Below, one piece after another: positions 6,704-13,884 of a stretch of DNA of 14,228 bases. Location: positions 1 to 14,228 of the forward strand of contig JAPXTA010000134.1 of assembly GCA_033812735.1 (NCBI GenBank), given 5' to 3'. The position numbers and the translations under genes were made by a program. The notes below the pieces were generated by a model. The model saw only the letters and a program-made list of their open reading frames with translations, was not told where the DNA came from and made no database searches. Position 1 is the stretch's first letter; each line of letters starts with the position of its first letter. Origin of the DNA: JABFRJ01 sp033812735 (GTDB taxonomy: Bacteria; Pseudomonadota; Alphaproteobacteria; Rhizobiales; Hyphomicrobiaceae).

Positions 6704-8497
6704 TTACGGTGCCGCGCCGAGGGCCGTCAGCCGCGCGCGTGCGGCGGCCGCGTTCGTGCTGCCGGGTGTCGAGATCGCCTTGCGGTAGTCGGCGATAGCC
6801 TTGTCCCGCTCGCCGGTCTTTTCATGTACCGCGCCCCGATAGGTATACGCGGAGGGATGACTTGGATTGCGATCGATGATTGCGTTGAAGTCGGCGAGTG
6901 CCAGCGGCCACTGTTCTCGATCGCGATGAACGAGACCCCGGTTCAATTGCGCGTAGTCGAAGCGTGGACTGATCGCGAGGGCTGCCTCGAAATCCTTCAT
7001 GGCATCGTCGTAGCGCTTTTCGAGACGGTGGACGACGCCGCGGGCGGCATAGGGCAACGGCGCTTGCGGGTTCAGCCTTATCGAGTCTGAGTAGTCCGTC
7101 AGCGCGCGGGCGTAGTCGCCTTTGCGAAAATGCAGATTGCCGCGGTCGTTGCGATAGCCGGCATGGCGCGGCGCGAGTTCGACGGCGCGATCCAAGTCTG
7201 CCAAGGCCTCGATGACCATATTGTTATCGAGATAGATCATGGCGCGCGCACGATAGTTGAACGGCTCGTTCGGTTGAGCCGCTACACGCCCGCTCGCCAT
7301 ATCGAGCTTGCGCTCGAATTCAGCCTGCTTGGCGGTGGACGGTTGTGGGGTTGCATCCGGCTCGCGACCGGCGGAGGGGAGTGGCGGCGGGACGACGAGG
7401 TCGCCGCCGCAAATCTGGCGCAGGGCCTGCCACTGCGTTGCATCGAGGGCGCTGGTCGTGGGATAGGCCGGCTGTCCTTCGATCTTGGCGATACGCTCGG
7501 GCGTTGCCGGGTGGGTCGAAAAGAGGTCGCTTGGCGCGTAGCGGCTGCGACTGCTCGGCGCCGGATTGCGGTTGCCTTCGAGACGGCGGAATAGACCTGC
7601 GAAGGGCTTCGGCGAAATGCCTGCTTGCTTCAGCATGGCAAGGGCGTAGTCGTCGGCTTCCCGCTCCGCCGTTCTCGAGTAGGCCAGTTGCGCCAAGATT
7701 TGCCCGGCGTTGCCGAGTGCGCCCGGGGTACCGGTGAAGATCATCTGGATGAGTGCCCAGAAGCCGACCGAGCGTACGAGGCCGGCTTCCGGGTGCAGTT
7801 CGGCGCCATGGCCGAGTTCGTGAGCAACGACGCCGGCGAGTTCGTCTGCGTTGGCGGCCCGTTGGATAATCGCGCGTGTAAGTACGACGCGCCCGCCAGG
7901 GACGGCGAACGCATTGACGATATTCCAGTCGAGCACGACGATCCGGGCCGCTGCCCCAGGGTCGTCTGGTGCCAGCCGCTGCATTAGCGCCTGAACCGCG
8001 CGCCGCCCCGGCTCCGCATCGCAAACCGTTCGCGACGGCAACGATCTGAGGACGCTCTCACCCAACGTTTGGCGCGCCTTTTGTGGCATCAGCGACGCGA
8101 TGCCTTTCGAGGGCGAGAGATCGAAGGCGAAGACGGCTGCCGCGATGGAGAAGACGGCGGCGCCTGCCGCGAGGCCGGGGCGCAGACCTTCGAGGCGGTT
8201 GGCTGCGACGCCAAGCTGCGGCGCGGCGGCTTTCAATGCGATCGCAAAACCGGGGTCGGCGACAAACAGTGTGGCGCCTGGCATCGCACGGGTCGCAAGA
8301 ACGATGTCTCTCGCCCCGGTCCGCAGCGGCACATTCGTCGTCAGACCGTCGTAGAGCCAGATGGCTGGTGCATGGTCGTGATGGCGGCCCGAGATGCGCA
8401 CGCCGTCGAGGGTCAGAGTGAGATCGACCTCGATCGACCGGGCGGTGCGGCCGTCCGTGAGCCTGCCGGCATAAGTGCGCGTTGGTTCAGAAGGCAT
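6704..8497 (-). CDS. Membrane-anchored M48 family zinc metalloprotease with C-terminal TPR repeats
   Basis: The 597-aa protein has four parts. Residues 1–104 are a soluble domain I do not recognise. Residues 108–126 are one hydrophobic, probably membrane-spanning segment. Residues 135–340 are an M48 peptidase domain with H226-E-L-G-H230 and S-R-T-A-E278-R-E-A-D, which supply the zinc ligands and catalytic Glu, followed by S-T-H-P-A-T-P-E-R-I. Residues 405–575 hold about four to five TPR repeats (A-L-A-D-L-D-R-A-V-E-L-A-P and similar). Family members such as HtpX and BepA/YfgC take part in membrane or outer-membrane protein quality control, and BepA also joins M48 to TPRs. Here a transmembrane segment replaces BepA's signal peptide. 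The start ATG overlaps the end of the DUF898 gene by 11 bases and has no clear ribosome binding site, which suggests translational coupling. The substrate is unknown. Confidence 0.88.
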   Translation of the reverse strand: MPSEPTRTYAGRLTDGRTARSIEVDLTLTLDGVRISGRHHDHAPAIWLYDGLTTNVPLRTGARDIVLATRAMPGATLFVADPGFAIALKAAAPQLGVAANRLEGLRPGLAAGAAVFSIAAAVFAFDLSPSKGIASLMPQKARQTLGESVLRSLPSRTVCDAEPGRRAVQALMQRLAPDDPGAAARIVVLDWNIVNAFAVPGGRVVLTRAIIQRAANADELAGVVAHELGHGAELHPEAGLVRSVGFWALIQMIFTGTPGALGNAGQILAQLAYSRTAEREADDYALAMLKQAGISPKPFAGLFRRLEGNRNPAPSSRSRYAPSDLFSTHPATPERIAKIEGQPAYPTTSALDATQWQALRQICGGDLVVPPPLPSAGREPDATPQPSTAKQAEFERKLDMASGRVAAQPNEPFNYRARAMIYLDNNMVIEALADLDRAVELAPRHAGYRNDRGNLHFRKGDYARALTDYSDSIRLNPQAPLPYAARGVVHRLEKRYDDAMKDFEAALAISPRFDYAQLNRGLVHRDREQWPLALADFNAIIDRNPSHPSAYTYRGAVHEKTGERDKAIADYRKAISTPGSTNAAAARARLTALGAAP

Positions 8498-9677
8498 CGA
8501 GATCGAAGGCTTGGGCGAGCCCTTCCCCGGTTTGATCCATGGCCGAACGGTTCTGCGACAATAGCGCGGGTTCGAACGGTCCGACGATCTTCAACCGTTC
8601 CGCATAGTACCGCATGCTGCGGGCGGTCGCGACCGGCCGCAGAATGTAGAGCGACAGGTAGGTAATGAGCGAGTTCGTGAAGAACAGCCACATGATCTGC
8701 CAGCCGCGCACGTTGAGTTCGAAGCGGTGCAGGGGGAGCGGGCTGCCGTCGCCGCCGAATTGAGTGGAACGTGCGAGGTGGTTGTAGAGCTTGGCATAGT
8801 AGAAGCTGCTCATCAGCGACCACACGAAGATGGTCGCTATCACGATTGCCGCGATCATGCCCCAGTCGCGGGACTTCAGAAGCATCCACCAGAAGGGATC
8901 CTGGACGTTGATGCCCCGGCCGATCGCGCCGCCTATGCCCCAGAGCATTGCGACGAAGAGGATTATCGATCCGAACCACAGCAGCGCGAAGTGGCCGTAC
9001 ATCGGGCGGGCTTCGCCGACAAAGCGCAACCGCTCCGCGCCGAGATGTGTATCGCTTGAGATCATGCGCTGCAGGAGTACGGCACGGTACGGGGCGATCC
9101 AGAACAGAGTGAGCGGATAGGCGAGCGTCAGTGCCCAGCTCCAGAAGCCGTAAGGCGTCGATGAGCCGTCAAGCGATCCTCTAATGCCGCGCCATGAGGT
9201 GCGTGCGAGCCGGTAGCGGCGGGCGCGATAGAAGGCGATTGCCGTGAGGACTGGATAGACGACTGCGAAGAGCGCGATCTGATAGATGGCAAACGTCGCG
9301 CTCGCCTGTCCGAAATAGATCACGACGAAAGAGCCGATCAGGAACAGGGGGACCAGGAGAACCAGCAGAACGCCCAAGAAGCCCTTCAGGAGTTCCGGTC
9401 CGGTACCGTGATAGACGAGCGGCTCGCCAAGGAAACGAACCGAGGACCACATCCGCCGGCGAACTTCGGTCCGTCCCCAGAAGCTGTAGAGGCCAATGGT
9501 GAGGAGGCTCAGCGCCGCGTTGAGAAGACAAAGGCCGGTCAGCCGCCAGGGATTGTCCGCCCATTGAAACGGCGCAACCGTCGCTACCTCGGTGTCCGGC
9601 CGTGCGGTCACCACCGGAACGGATGTTCCCCATGGGCCGGAACCCGTTGGTGGCACGTCATCGCGTGTATTGTTCAT
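8487..9677 (-). CDS. DUF898 (YjgN family) multi-pass membrane protein
   Basis: The 396-aa protein matches DUF898. After a soluble head, F-W-G-R-T-E-V-R-R-R-M-W (67–77) leads into L-G-E-P-L-V-Y-H-G-T-G-P-E-L-L-K-G-F (83–100), both hallmark motifs of this family. About seven hydrophobic segments can be seen, near residues 46–66, 98–121, 128–149, 178–197, 229–250, 272–294 and 326–347, so it is an inner-membrane protein. The molecular function of DUF898 is unknown. Its stop codon lies inside the start of the M48-TPR gene, making the two a tight operon and suggesting that they act together in the envelope. ATG 9675–9677 (complement) is the chosen start; its ribosome binding site is weak. It is divergent from the small gene at 9883, with a shared 205-base intergenic region. 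Confidence 0.88.
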   Translation of the reverse strand: MNNTRDDVPPTGSGPWGTSVPVVTARPDTEVATVAPFQWADNPWRLTGLCLLNAALSLLTIGLYSFWGRTEVRRRMWSSVRFLGEPLVYHGTGPELLKGFLGVLLVLLVPLFLIGSFVVIYFGQASATFAIYQIALFAVVYPVLTAIAFYRARRYRLARTSWRGIRGSLDGSSTPYGFWSWALTLAYPLTLFWIAPYRAVLLQRMISSDTHLGAERLRFVGEARPMYGHFALLWFGSIILFVAMLWGIGGAIGRGINVQDPFWWMLLKSRDWGMIAAIVIATIFVWSLMSSFYYAKLYNHLARSTQFGGDGSPLPLHRFELNVRGWQIMWLFFTNSLITYLSLYILRPVATARSMRYYAERLKIVGPFEPALLSQNRSAMDQTGEGLAQAFDLDAF

Positions 9678-9820
9678 CGCTCAGGCCAGTTTCCCGCTCG
9701 GCGGTATCAAACACAGACGTCATGGCTCGTGTGATGGCTCGAATTGTGGCGGAACGTACAGTCCGTTTTCAAAGCATTGCCCCACAGATGCCGTCGCACC
9801 GCCCCTTGGCAGCCGACAAG

Positions 9821-9836
9821 GTGAGTTACCACTCAC
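9821..9836. repeat. Inverted repeat GTGAGT-N4-ACTCAC in divergent intergenic region
   Basis: Perfect 6-bp arms around TACC, 46 bases upstream of the start at 9883 and 144 bases from the divergent DUF898 start. The position suits an operator, but a short palindrome like this can also occur by chance. Confidence 0.25.
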
Positions 9837-9882
9837 ATCATGAACGGCAAAACCCATCCCATTGGCTTGTTCGAGGTAGGTC

Positions 9883-10215
9883 ATGCACTGTGCAGCAAAG
9901 GTTTGGTTATCCGGAAGCATCGTGGCGGCGTCGTTATTGATGGCGGGCGGTGTCCAGGCAGCGCCTGCAGGTACATTCATGCCGCAATCGTTTCTGGGTG
10001 AGGCGGCAGCGGTGGCGTTCGCCTTCTCGCTGCCAGCGCTTGTCGCGGGGATTTACCTCGTCATGGAGCGCCTTTGGGTCGGCATTCAGCGCCGCGTCGG
10101 CATGGCCGTAGCGGCCGTGGGGCTTGTTGCCATTGGTGCGGTCGCGGCAGTCGGTGTCCTTGGTGGGAACGCCAGTGGATGGGGCGGCAACTGGATCGTC
10201 CTCGCACGGAGCTGA
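9883..10215 (+). CDS. Small hypothetical membrane or exported protein (110 aa)
   Basis: I do not recognise this protein. ATG 9883 is preceded by GAGG at 9873–9876 (6-base spacer). The first 26 residues form a credible signal peptide: MHCAAK, a hydrophobic core (L-S-G-S-I-V-A-A-S-L-L-M-A-G-G), and a V-Q-A|A cleavage site. Two further hydrophobic segments, about 41–60 and 73–95, are separated by a basic loop with R-L-W-V-G-I-Q-R-R, giving a hairpin membrane protein with a short Gly-rich tail ending N-A-S-G-W-G-G-N-W. If the signal is not cleaved it would have three spans. It shares its upstream region with the divergent DUF898 gene. A minus-strand ORF over the same bases lacks such features and looks like a shadow. 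Confidence 0.55.
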   Translation: MHCAAKVWLSGSIVAASLLMAGGVQAAPAGTFMPQSFLGEAAAVAFAFSLPALVAGIYLVMERLWVGIQRRVGMAVAAVGLVAIGAVAAVGVLGGNASGWGGNWIVLARS

Positions 10216-10470
10216 CGGCCTGGGACCTTGGGGCAGATTTGCAACAGGCTTAACGAGAGCGTCGGATTGCCCCGCAATTCCCAGTAACGGCAGGCTTTGT
10301 GTGTGCCTGGACTGCAACAATCTGGGGATGCATCGCCCACTTTGGGCCACAAATCGGCACCATCGTCCTGGCCGTTGCAGCCGTGGACCAGACTGCAGTT
10401 GGTCGCGGTTTCGTTCTAGGGCCTAAATCGCTTGCCGTTTGAAAAGTCGCTAGAGCAGAGGATTGTAGAA

Positions 10471-10746
10471 TTGGCGACGCAACTTACATGGATGGTGGGT
10501 GGTATCGGCCGCGCGTTTCGCGGTCCGGTGCTTGTGGGGGCTGTCACCGAGGTGATGGCCGTCATGTCTACTGTCGTGCAGTCGTCCGATTTTCGCCGCC
10601 TCGATGGCTGGCGTGTCCTCTACCCACGCTTCGTTGCCGTGTGCCCTCGTATGTCCGCGCCCCGTTCGGCGGCTCTCGCCGTTTCCAAGTTTTCTGCGTG
10701 CACCGCTTTGACCGGTGTCGAAACCCGCACGCGCGGAGAGGTCTAG
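10471..10746 (+). CDS. Doubtful small ORF immediately upstream of the ExoR-like gene
   Basis: About 91 codons from TTG 10471 (GCAGAGG 9 bases upstream) to TAG 10744–10746; ATG 10492 is an alternative start. Codons mostly end in G or C, and the stop lies two bases before the next gene's GTG, a spacing typical of coupled genes. The protein begins with a mildly hydrophobic stretch (V-G-G-I-G-R-A-F-R-G-P-V-L-V-G-A) and ends basic and Ser/Thr-rich. No domain is recognised. It may be spurious, since the ribosome binding site of the next gene lies in its last codons and composition alone gives similar frames in GC-rich DNA. Confidence 0.25.
   Translation: MATQLTWMVGGIGRAFRGPVLVGAVTEVMAVMSTVVQSSDFRRLDGWRVLYPRFVAVCPRMSAPRSAALAVSKFSACTALTGVETRTRGEV
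10735..10741 (+). promoter_or_regulatory. Ribosome binding site fixing the GTG start at 10749
   Basis: GGAGAGG followed by a 7-base spacer and GTG. It decides the start of the ExoR-like gene in favour of GTG 10749, which opens directly onto a signal peptide, over an in-frame ATG at 10488 that has no such site. Confidence 0.65.
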
Positions 10747-10748
10747 TC

Positions 10749-11816
10749 GTGTCGATCATCTTGAAATCCGGCCGTGCTGTTTGCGCCGTTGCCGCTTTTG
10801 CCTCCGCGATGACGGCGGGGTTGCCGCCGGTCGACCACGAACGGTTCGTGCCATTCTTCATGACGGCCGCCGAGGCTCGTGACGTTTCGTTCTCGAGTGC
10901 GAAGGTGGCATTCGACCAGGGTGTCGGCGCCTATCGCAACGGCTACTACGAGATCGCGATCCCGGCTCTCGAGTTCGTTGTTGCGCGGAATGATCAGAAC
11001 CTACGGATGTTTGCCGAGTTCTATTTGGCGCGGATCTTTTCCGACAGCACCACGGCGCACACCGATCACGCCAAGGCGTACATGCTTTACCAGCGTATCG
11101 CCGACGAGAATGCCGATATCGATCCCGACGACATGAGCCGTGCGCCATTCGTCGGGAAGGCTCTGACGTCGGTGGCGCTTTACGTCAAGGACGGTCTCAA
11201 AGAGATCGCGCTGAAGCCCGATCTTGATCGTGCTGTCGAGTACTTGCGTCACGCCGCAACCATGTTCAACGAGATGGACGCTCAGTTCGAACTGAGCAAG
11301 ATCCAGATCGGTGACGAGGCGCAGCGCCGTACCGGCCTGCATTTCCTTCAGAAGCTTGCGCGAGAGTCGCATCCGGGGGCCCAGGCCGTGTTTGCCGACC
11401 TTCTGTTTCGCGGGCGCTATGTGAAGCAGGACAAGGCGCAAGCGCTCGCCCTCATCAAGATGGCGAGTGACAATGCGGCGTCGTCCGATCGCATTTGGAT
11501 CGAAGACATCTACCAGAACGTCTTTTGTGGTTCGTCGTCCGACGTCCGTGCCCAGTCGCAGGGTTACGTCGCAAGCTGGCGCAACGTGTTTGCGCGTCCG
11601 CGCGTCGCGGTCGAGGCGCCAATCGGTCCGGGCCGCCGCGGTGATCTCGCATCTCCGGCTCGCGCCTGCTCCAATGGTGAGACGCTCGACTTTACGGCAA
11701 GCGGAAAGACGTCGCCGCTGGCGGCATCGCAGGCAAGCACACAGGCAAGCACAATGGACGCGGCACCGGTCGGGGCATCGTCATTTAACCCGCCGGCAGT
11801 TTTGCCGTCGCGCTAG
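10749..11816 (+). CDS. ExoR-like Sel1/TPR-repeat exported protein
   Basis: The 355-aa protein begins with a probable signal peptide: basic S-G-R, a hydrophobic core A-V-C-A-V-A-A-F-A-S-A, and cleavage near residue 23. The body is helical-repeat sequence. A TPR-like unit lies around 50–78. Sel1-type units follow: A-K-A-Y-M-L-Y-Q-R-I-A-D-E near 108–120, R-A-V-E-Y-L-R-H-A-A near 161–170, and S-H-P-G-A-Q-A-V-F-A-D-L-L-F-R-G (207–222) then A-L-A-L-I. The order and spacing resemble rhizobial ExoR, a periplasmic Sel1 protein that restrains the ExoS–ChvI two-component system and so controls exopolysaccharide and motility. This protein is longer than ExoR (about 270 aa) because of a low-complexity Ser/Ala/Thr-rich tail from about 285. 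No ExoS/ChvI genes are in the window, so the role is inferred from similarity seen by eye. Confidence 0.7.
   Translation: MSIILKSGRAVCAVAAFASAMTAGLPPVDHERFVPFFMTAAEARDVSFSSAKVAFDQGVGAYRNGYYEIAIPALEFVVARNDQNLRMFAEFYLARIFSDSTTAHTDHAKAYMLYQRIADENADIDPDDMSRAPFVGKALTSVALYVKDGLKEIALKPDLDRAVEYLRHAATMFNEMDAQFELSKIQIGDEAQRRTGLHFLQKLARESHPGAQAVFADLLFRGRYVKQDKAQALALIKMASDNAASSDRIWIEDIYQNVFCGSSSDVRAQSQGYVASWRNVFARPRVAVEAPIGPGRRGDLASPARACSNGETLDFTASGKTSPLAASQASTQASTMDAAPVGASSFNPPAVLPSR
11730..11753 (+). repeat. Perfect 12-bp tandem duplication in the ExoR-like tail
   Basis: CAGGCAAGCACA occurs twice head to tail (11730–11741 and 11742–11753), encoding the repeated Q-A-S-T within A-S-Q-A-S-T-Q-A-S-T. The unit is a multiple of three, so copy-number change would keep the frame. 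Confidence 0.8.
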
Positions 11817-11879
11817 CCGTTTTCAGCGACTTTTCGCCGGGCCGGGATGAGGGCCGCGGCCGGCTGCCGTGTCCACCCG

Positions 11880-13739
11880 TCAGCGTTTTGGTGCGGCAGC
11901 GTCATCGACCGTCAAATCGACCTTGTTGCGGCCACCCCAAGTGTCGCGCTTTAGAGTTCCCGCGATGTGGAGCGGCGCCCCATTCGATCCGAGGAGCATG
12001 TCGCCGAGCGGTTGGCCGGCGGCGCGGAACGCGATCGCATCGACGCGGGCGCCGTCCCCCGCTTCGAGCACGCATCGAACGTGCGCTTCGCCGACGATCT
12101 TTGCGAATTTCACCCGATGAGCCGGAAAGGCAAAGCGGGGCGTCGGGTTGCCCTGGCCAAAGGGTCCTGCCCGCTCGATCAGTGTCATCAAGTCGGGATT
12201 GACGCTGGTTGCCGTCAACGCGCCGTCGATCTCGAGGCCCGCCGCCTCGCGCGCCGCTGTTGCGGCGTTCGCCAGCGCCTTCACGAGGTACTCGTTGAGT
12301 GCTTCGTAAGCCTCACGCTTGACGGTAAGACCGGCTGCCATTGCGTGGCCGCCGCCTTTGTCGAGAAGGCCGGCTGCAATGGCGCCGCGAACGGCGGAAC
12401 CGATGTCGACGCCGGCGATCGATCTGAGAGAGCCGGTGCCGACGTTCTTCGGCGTGCCGCCTTCGCCGGTGCTCCAAGATATGACGCAGGAGGGGCGCTG
12501 AAAGCGTTCAGTGAGCCGCGATGCGACCAGGCCGACGACGCCCTTGTGCCATGTCTCGGACCCGACCATCAGCAACGGAAGGGATGGGTTCTCGTCGACG
12601 CGACGGTCGGCGTCTGCGATCGCCTCTTCCAGCATCCGCGTCTCGATGTCCTTGCGCTCGCGGTTCAGCTTGTCGAGCAGGACGGCGATCCTGGCTGCCT
12701 CCATCTCGTCGCTGATCGACAAGAGCTTCGAGCCGAGGGCGCTGTCGCCGATGCGTCCGCCCGCATTAATGCGGGGCCCAAGGACGAAGCCGAGATGATA
12801 GGGCGTCGGTGCCTGGTCGAGACCGGCGGCGTCGAACAAGGCACGCAAACCGACATTGTCGCGCGACTTGAGGACCTGCAGGCCTTTCGTGACATAGGCG
12901 CGATTGAGTGTCTTCAGCGGGACGACGTCGCAGACGGTTGCGAGCGCTACGAGGTCGAGTAAGCTCAAGAGATCGTGCGGCTTCTTTTCGCCGCCGTAGT
13001 AGTCGCGCCGCCGTAACTCCCGCGTCACTGCAACGAGCGTGACGAAGACCACACCAGCCGCGCAGAGATGGCCGAGGCCAGAGATGTCGTCTTGCCGGTT
13101 CGGATTGACCACCGCGGCGACATCGGGGAGGCGCTCGTCCGCCTGATGGTGATCGATGACGACGACATCGACACCAAGTTTCTTGGCGACAGCGAGCGGT
13201 TCGAACGACGTTGTCCCGCAGTCGACTGTCACGATGAGCTTGGCGCCTTCCTTGACGAGATGTTCGATTGCGGCGGGGTTCGGCCCGTAGCCCTCGAAGA
13301 GGCGGTCGGGGATGTAGATGCGTGATGGCGTTGAATGATGCGCCAAGAACCGGGCCATGAGCGCGGCCGAGCAAGCGCCATCGACGTCATAGTCGCCGAA
13401 GATGGCGACCGGTTCCTGCCGCATGATGGCGTCGGCCAGACGTGATGCTGCTGCCGGCATATCCTTGAGAATGTCCGGGTCGGGCAACAGTGCCTTGATC
13501 GTCGGGTCGAGGAAGAGGGCGGCATCGTCGGGCGTGACGCCACGTGCGGCGAGGACGCGGCCGAGCAATTCGGGCAATTGGTGCCGCTGGCTGATCGTGG
13601 TGGCGACGGTTTGCGCCGCGGGAGTGAGGCGGTCGCGCCAGGCAAGCCCCTTGGCAGACGCGTCGACGCCAAGAAATGGTGGTTGTGCCGACGGCGAGGC
13701 ATCCGCCGCTGCGCGCTTTCGCTGTGCCGCACTGGCCAT
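11880..13739 (-). CDS. recJ: Single-stranded-DNA-specific 5'–3' exonuclease RecJ
   Basis: RecJ degrades single-stranded DNA from the 5' end in recombination (RecF pathway), mismatch repair and base-excision repair. The 619-aa protein carries the DHH phosphoesterase motifs: G-D-Y-D-V-D-G (115–121), V-D-C-G-T-T (172–177), V-I-D-H-H-Q (DHH at 196–198), and further on D-L-V-A-L-A-T-V-C-D-V-V-P-L and L-G-P-R-I-N-A-G-G-R-I. The DHHA1 domain has K-G-G-G-H-A-M-A-A-G, and a C-terminal OB-fold region follows (G-Q-G-N-P-T-P-R-F). The start is ATG 13737–13739 (complement), with GGAGG and a 6-base spacer. A longer frame to 13829 adds 30 residues unlike RecJ and has no better ribosome binding site. The gene faces the ExoR-like gene tail to tail with 63 bases between them. 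Confidence 0.96.
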   Translation of the reverse strand: MASAAQRKRAAADASPSAQPPFLGVDASAKGLAWRDRLTPAAQTVATTISQRHQLPELLGRVLAARGVTPDDAALFLDPTIKALLPDPDILKDMPAAASRLADAIMRQEPVAIFGDYDVDGACSAALMARFLAHHSTPSRIYIPDRLFEGYGPNPAAIEHLVKEGAKLIVTVDCGTTSFEPLAVAKKLGVDVVVIDHHQADERLPDVAAVVNPNRQDDISGLGHLCAAGVVFVTLVAVTRELRRRDYYGGEKKPHDLLSLLDLVALATVCDVVPLKTLNRAYVTKGLQVLKSRDNVGLRALFDAAGLDQAPTPYHLGFVLGPRINAGGRIGDSALGSKLLSISDEMEAARIAVLLDKLNRERKDIETRMLEEAIADADRRVDENPSLPLLMVGSETWHKGVVGLVASRLTERFQRPSCVISWSTGEGGTPKNVGTGSLRSIAGVDIGSAVRGAIAAGLLDKGGGHAMAAGLTVKREAYEALNEYLVKALANAATAAREAAGLEIDGALTATSVNPDLMTLIERAGPFGQGNPTPRFAFPAHRVKFAKIVGEAHVRCVLEAGDGARVDAIAFRAAGQPLGDMLLGSNGAPLHIAGTLKRDTWGGRNKVDLTVDDAAAPKR

Positions 13740-13745
13740 GATGAT

Positions 13746-13750
13746 CCTCC
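13746..13750 (-). promoter_or_regulatory. Ribosome binding site of recJ
   Basis: Reads GGAGG on the minus strand, six bases before ATG. It selects the 619-aa start of recJ over the longer open frame. Confidence 0.75.
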
Positions 13751-13884
13751 GGAACGCAGCGCCCTCGTGCGAGGACAATCTGGAAGATTTAACAGAGTGC
13801 GGCAGATGCAACTGAGGCGTCCGCGCCACGCGCGCGCGCTTTACACAGAAATCTTTGCTTAAGGGCCGGATTGGATACCGGCGG

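Larger units (their letters stand above)
10216..10748. other. 533-base stretch without a confident gene
   Basis: No RNA gene, terminator or recognisable protein was found here. Two small plus-strand frames deserve mention: 10299–10442 (GTG start, 47 aa, one hydrophobic stretch) and 10471–10746 (TTG start, about 92 aa), described separately. The codon bias of the first 80 bases is weak. The stretch may hold a decayed gene or the leader of the ExoR-like gene. Confidence 0.4.

Noticed and set aside
10299..10442. 47-codon hydrophobic ORF with GTG start
   Set aside because: No convincing ribosome binding site, very short and no recognisable family; noted only as a possible remnant.
10488..10748. 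Upstream extension of the ExoR-like ORF from ATG 10488
   Set aside because: It would place 87 Arg/Gly/Cys-rich residues before a clear signal peptide. GGAGAGG with a 7-base spacer marks GTG 10749.
11967..12962. 331-codon plus-strand ORF opposite recJ
   Set aside because: It is antisense to well-conserved RecJ motifs, with shadow-frame composition and no domain.
13740..13829. N-terminal extension of recJ to an ATG at 13829
   Set aside because: The extra 30 residues are not RecJ-like, and GGAGG with ideal spacing marks the ATG at 13737–13739.
13865..13882. GCCGG-N8-CCGGC after the ggt stop as a terminator
   Set aside because: The stem is only 5 bp and there is no T-run downstream on the minus strand.
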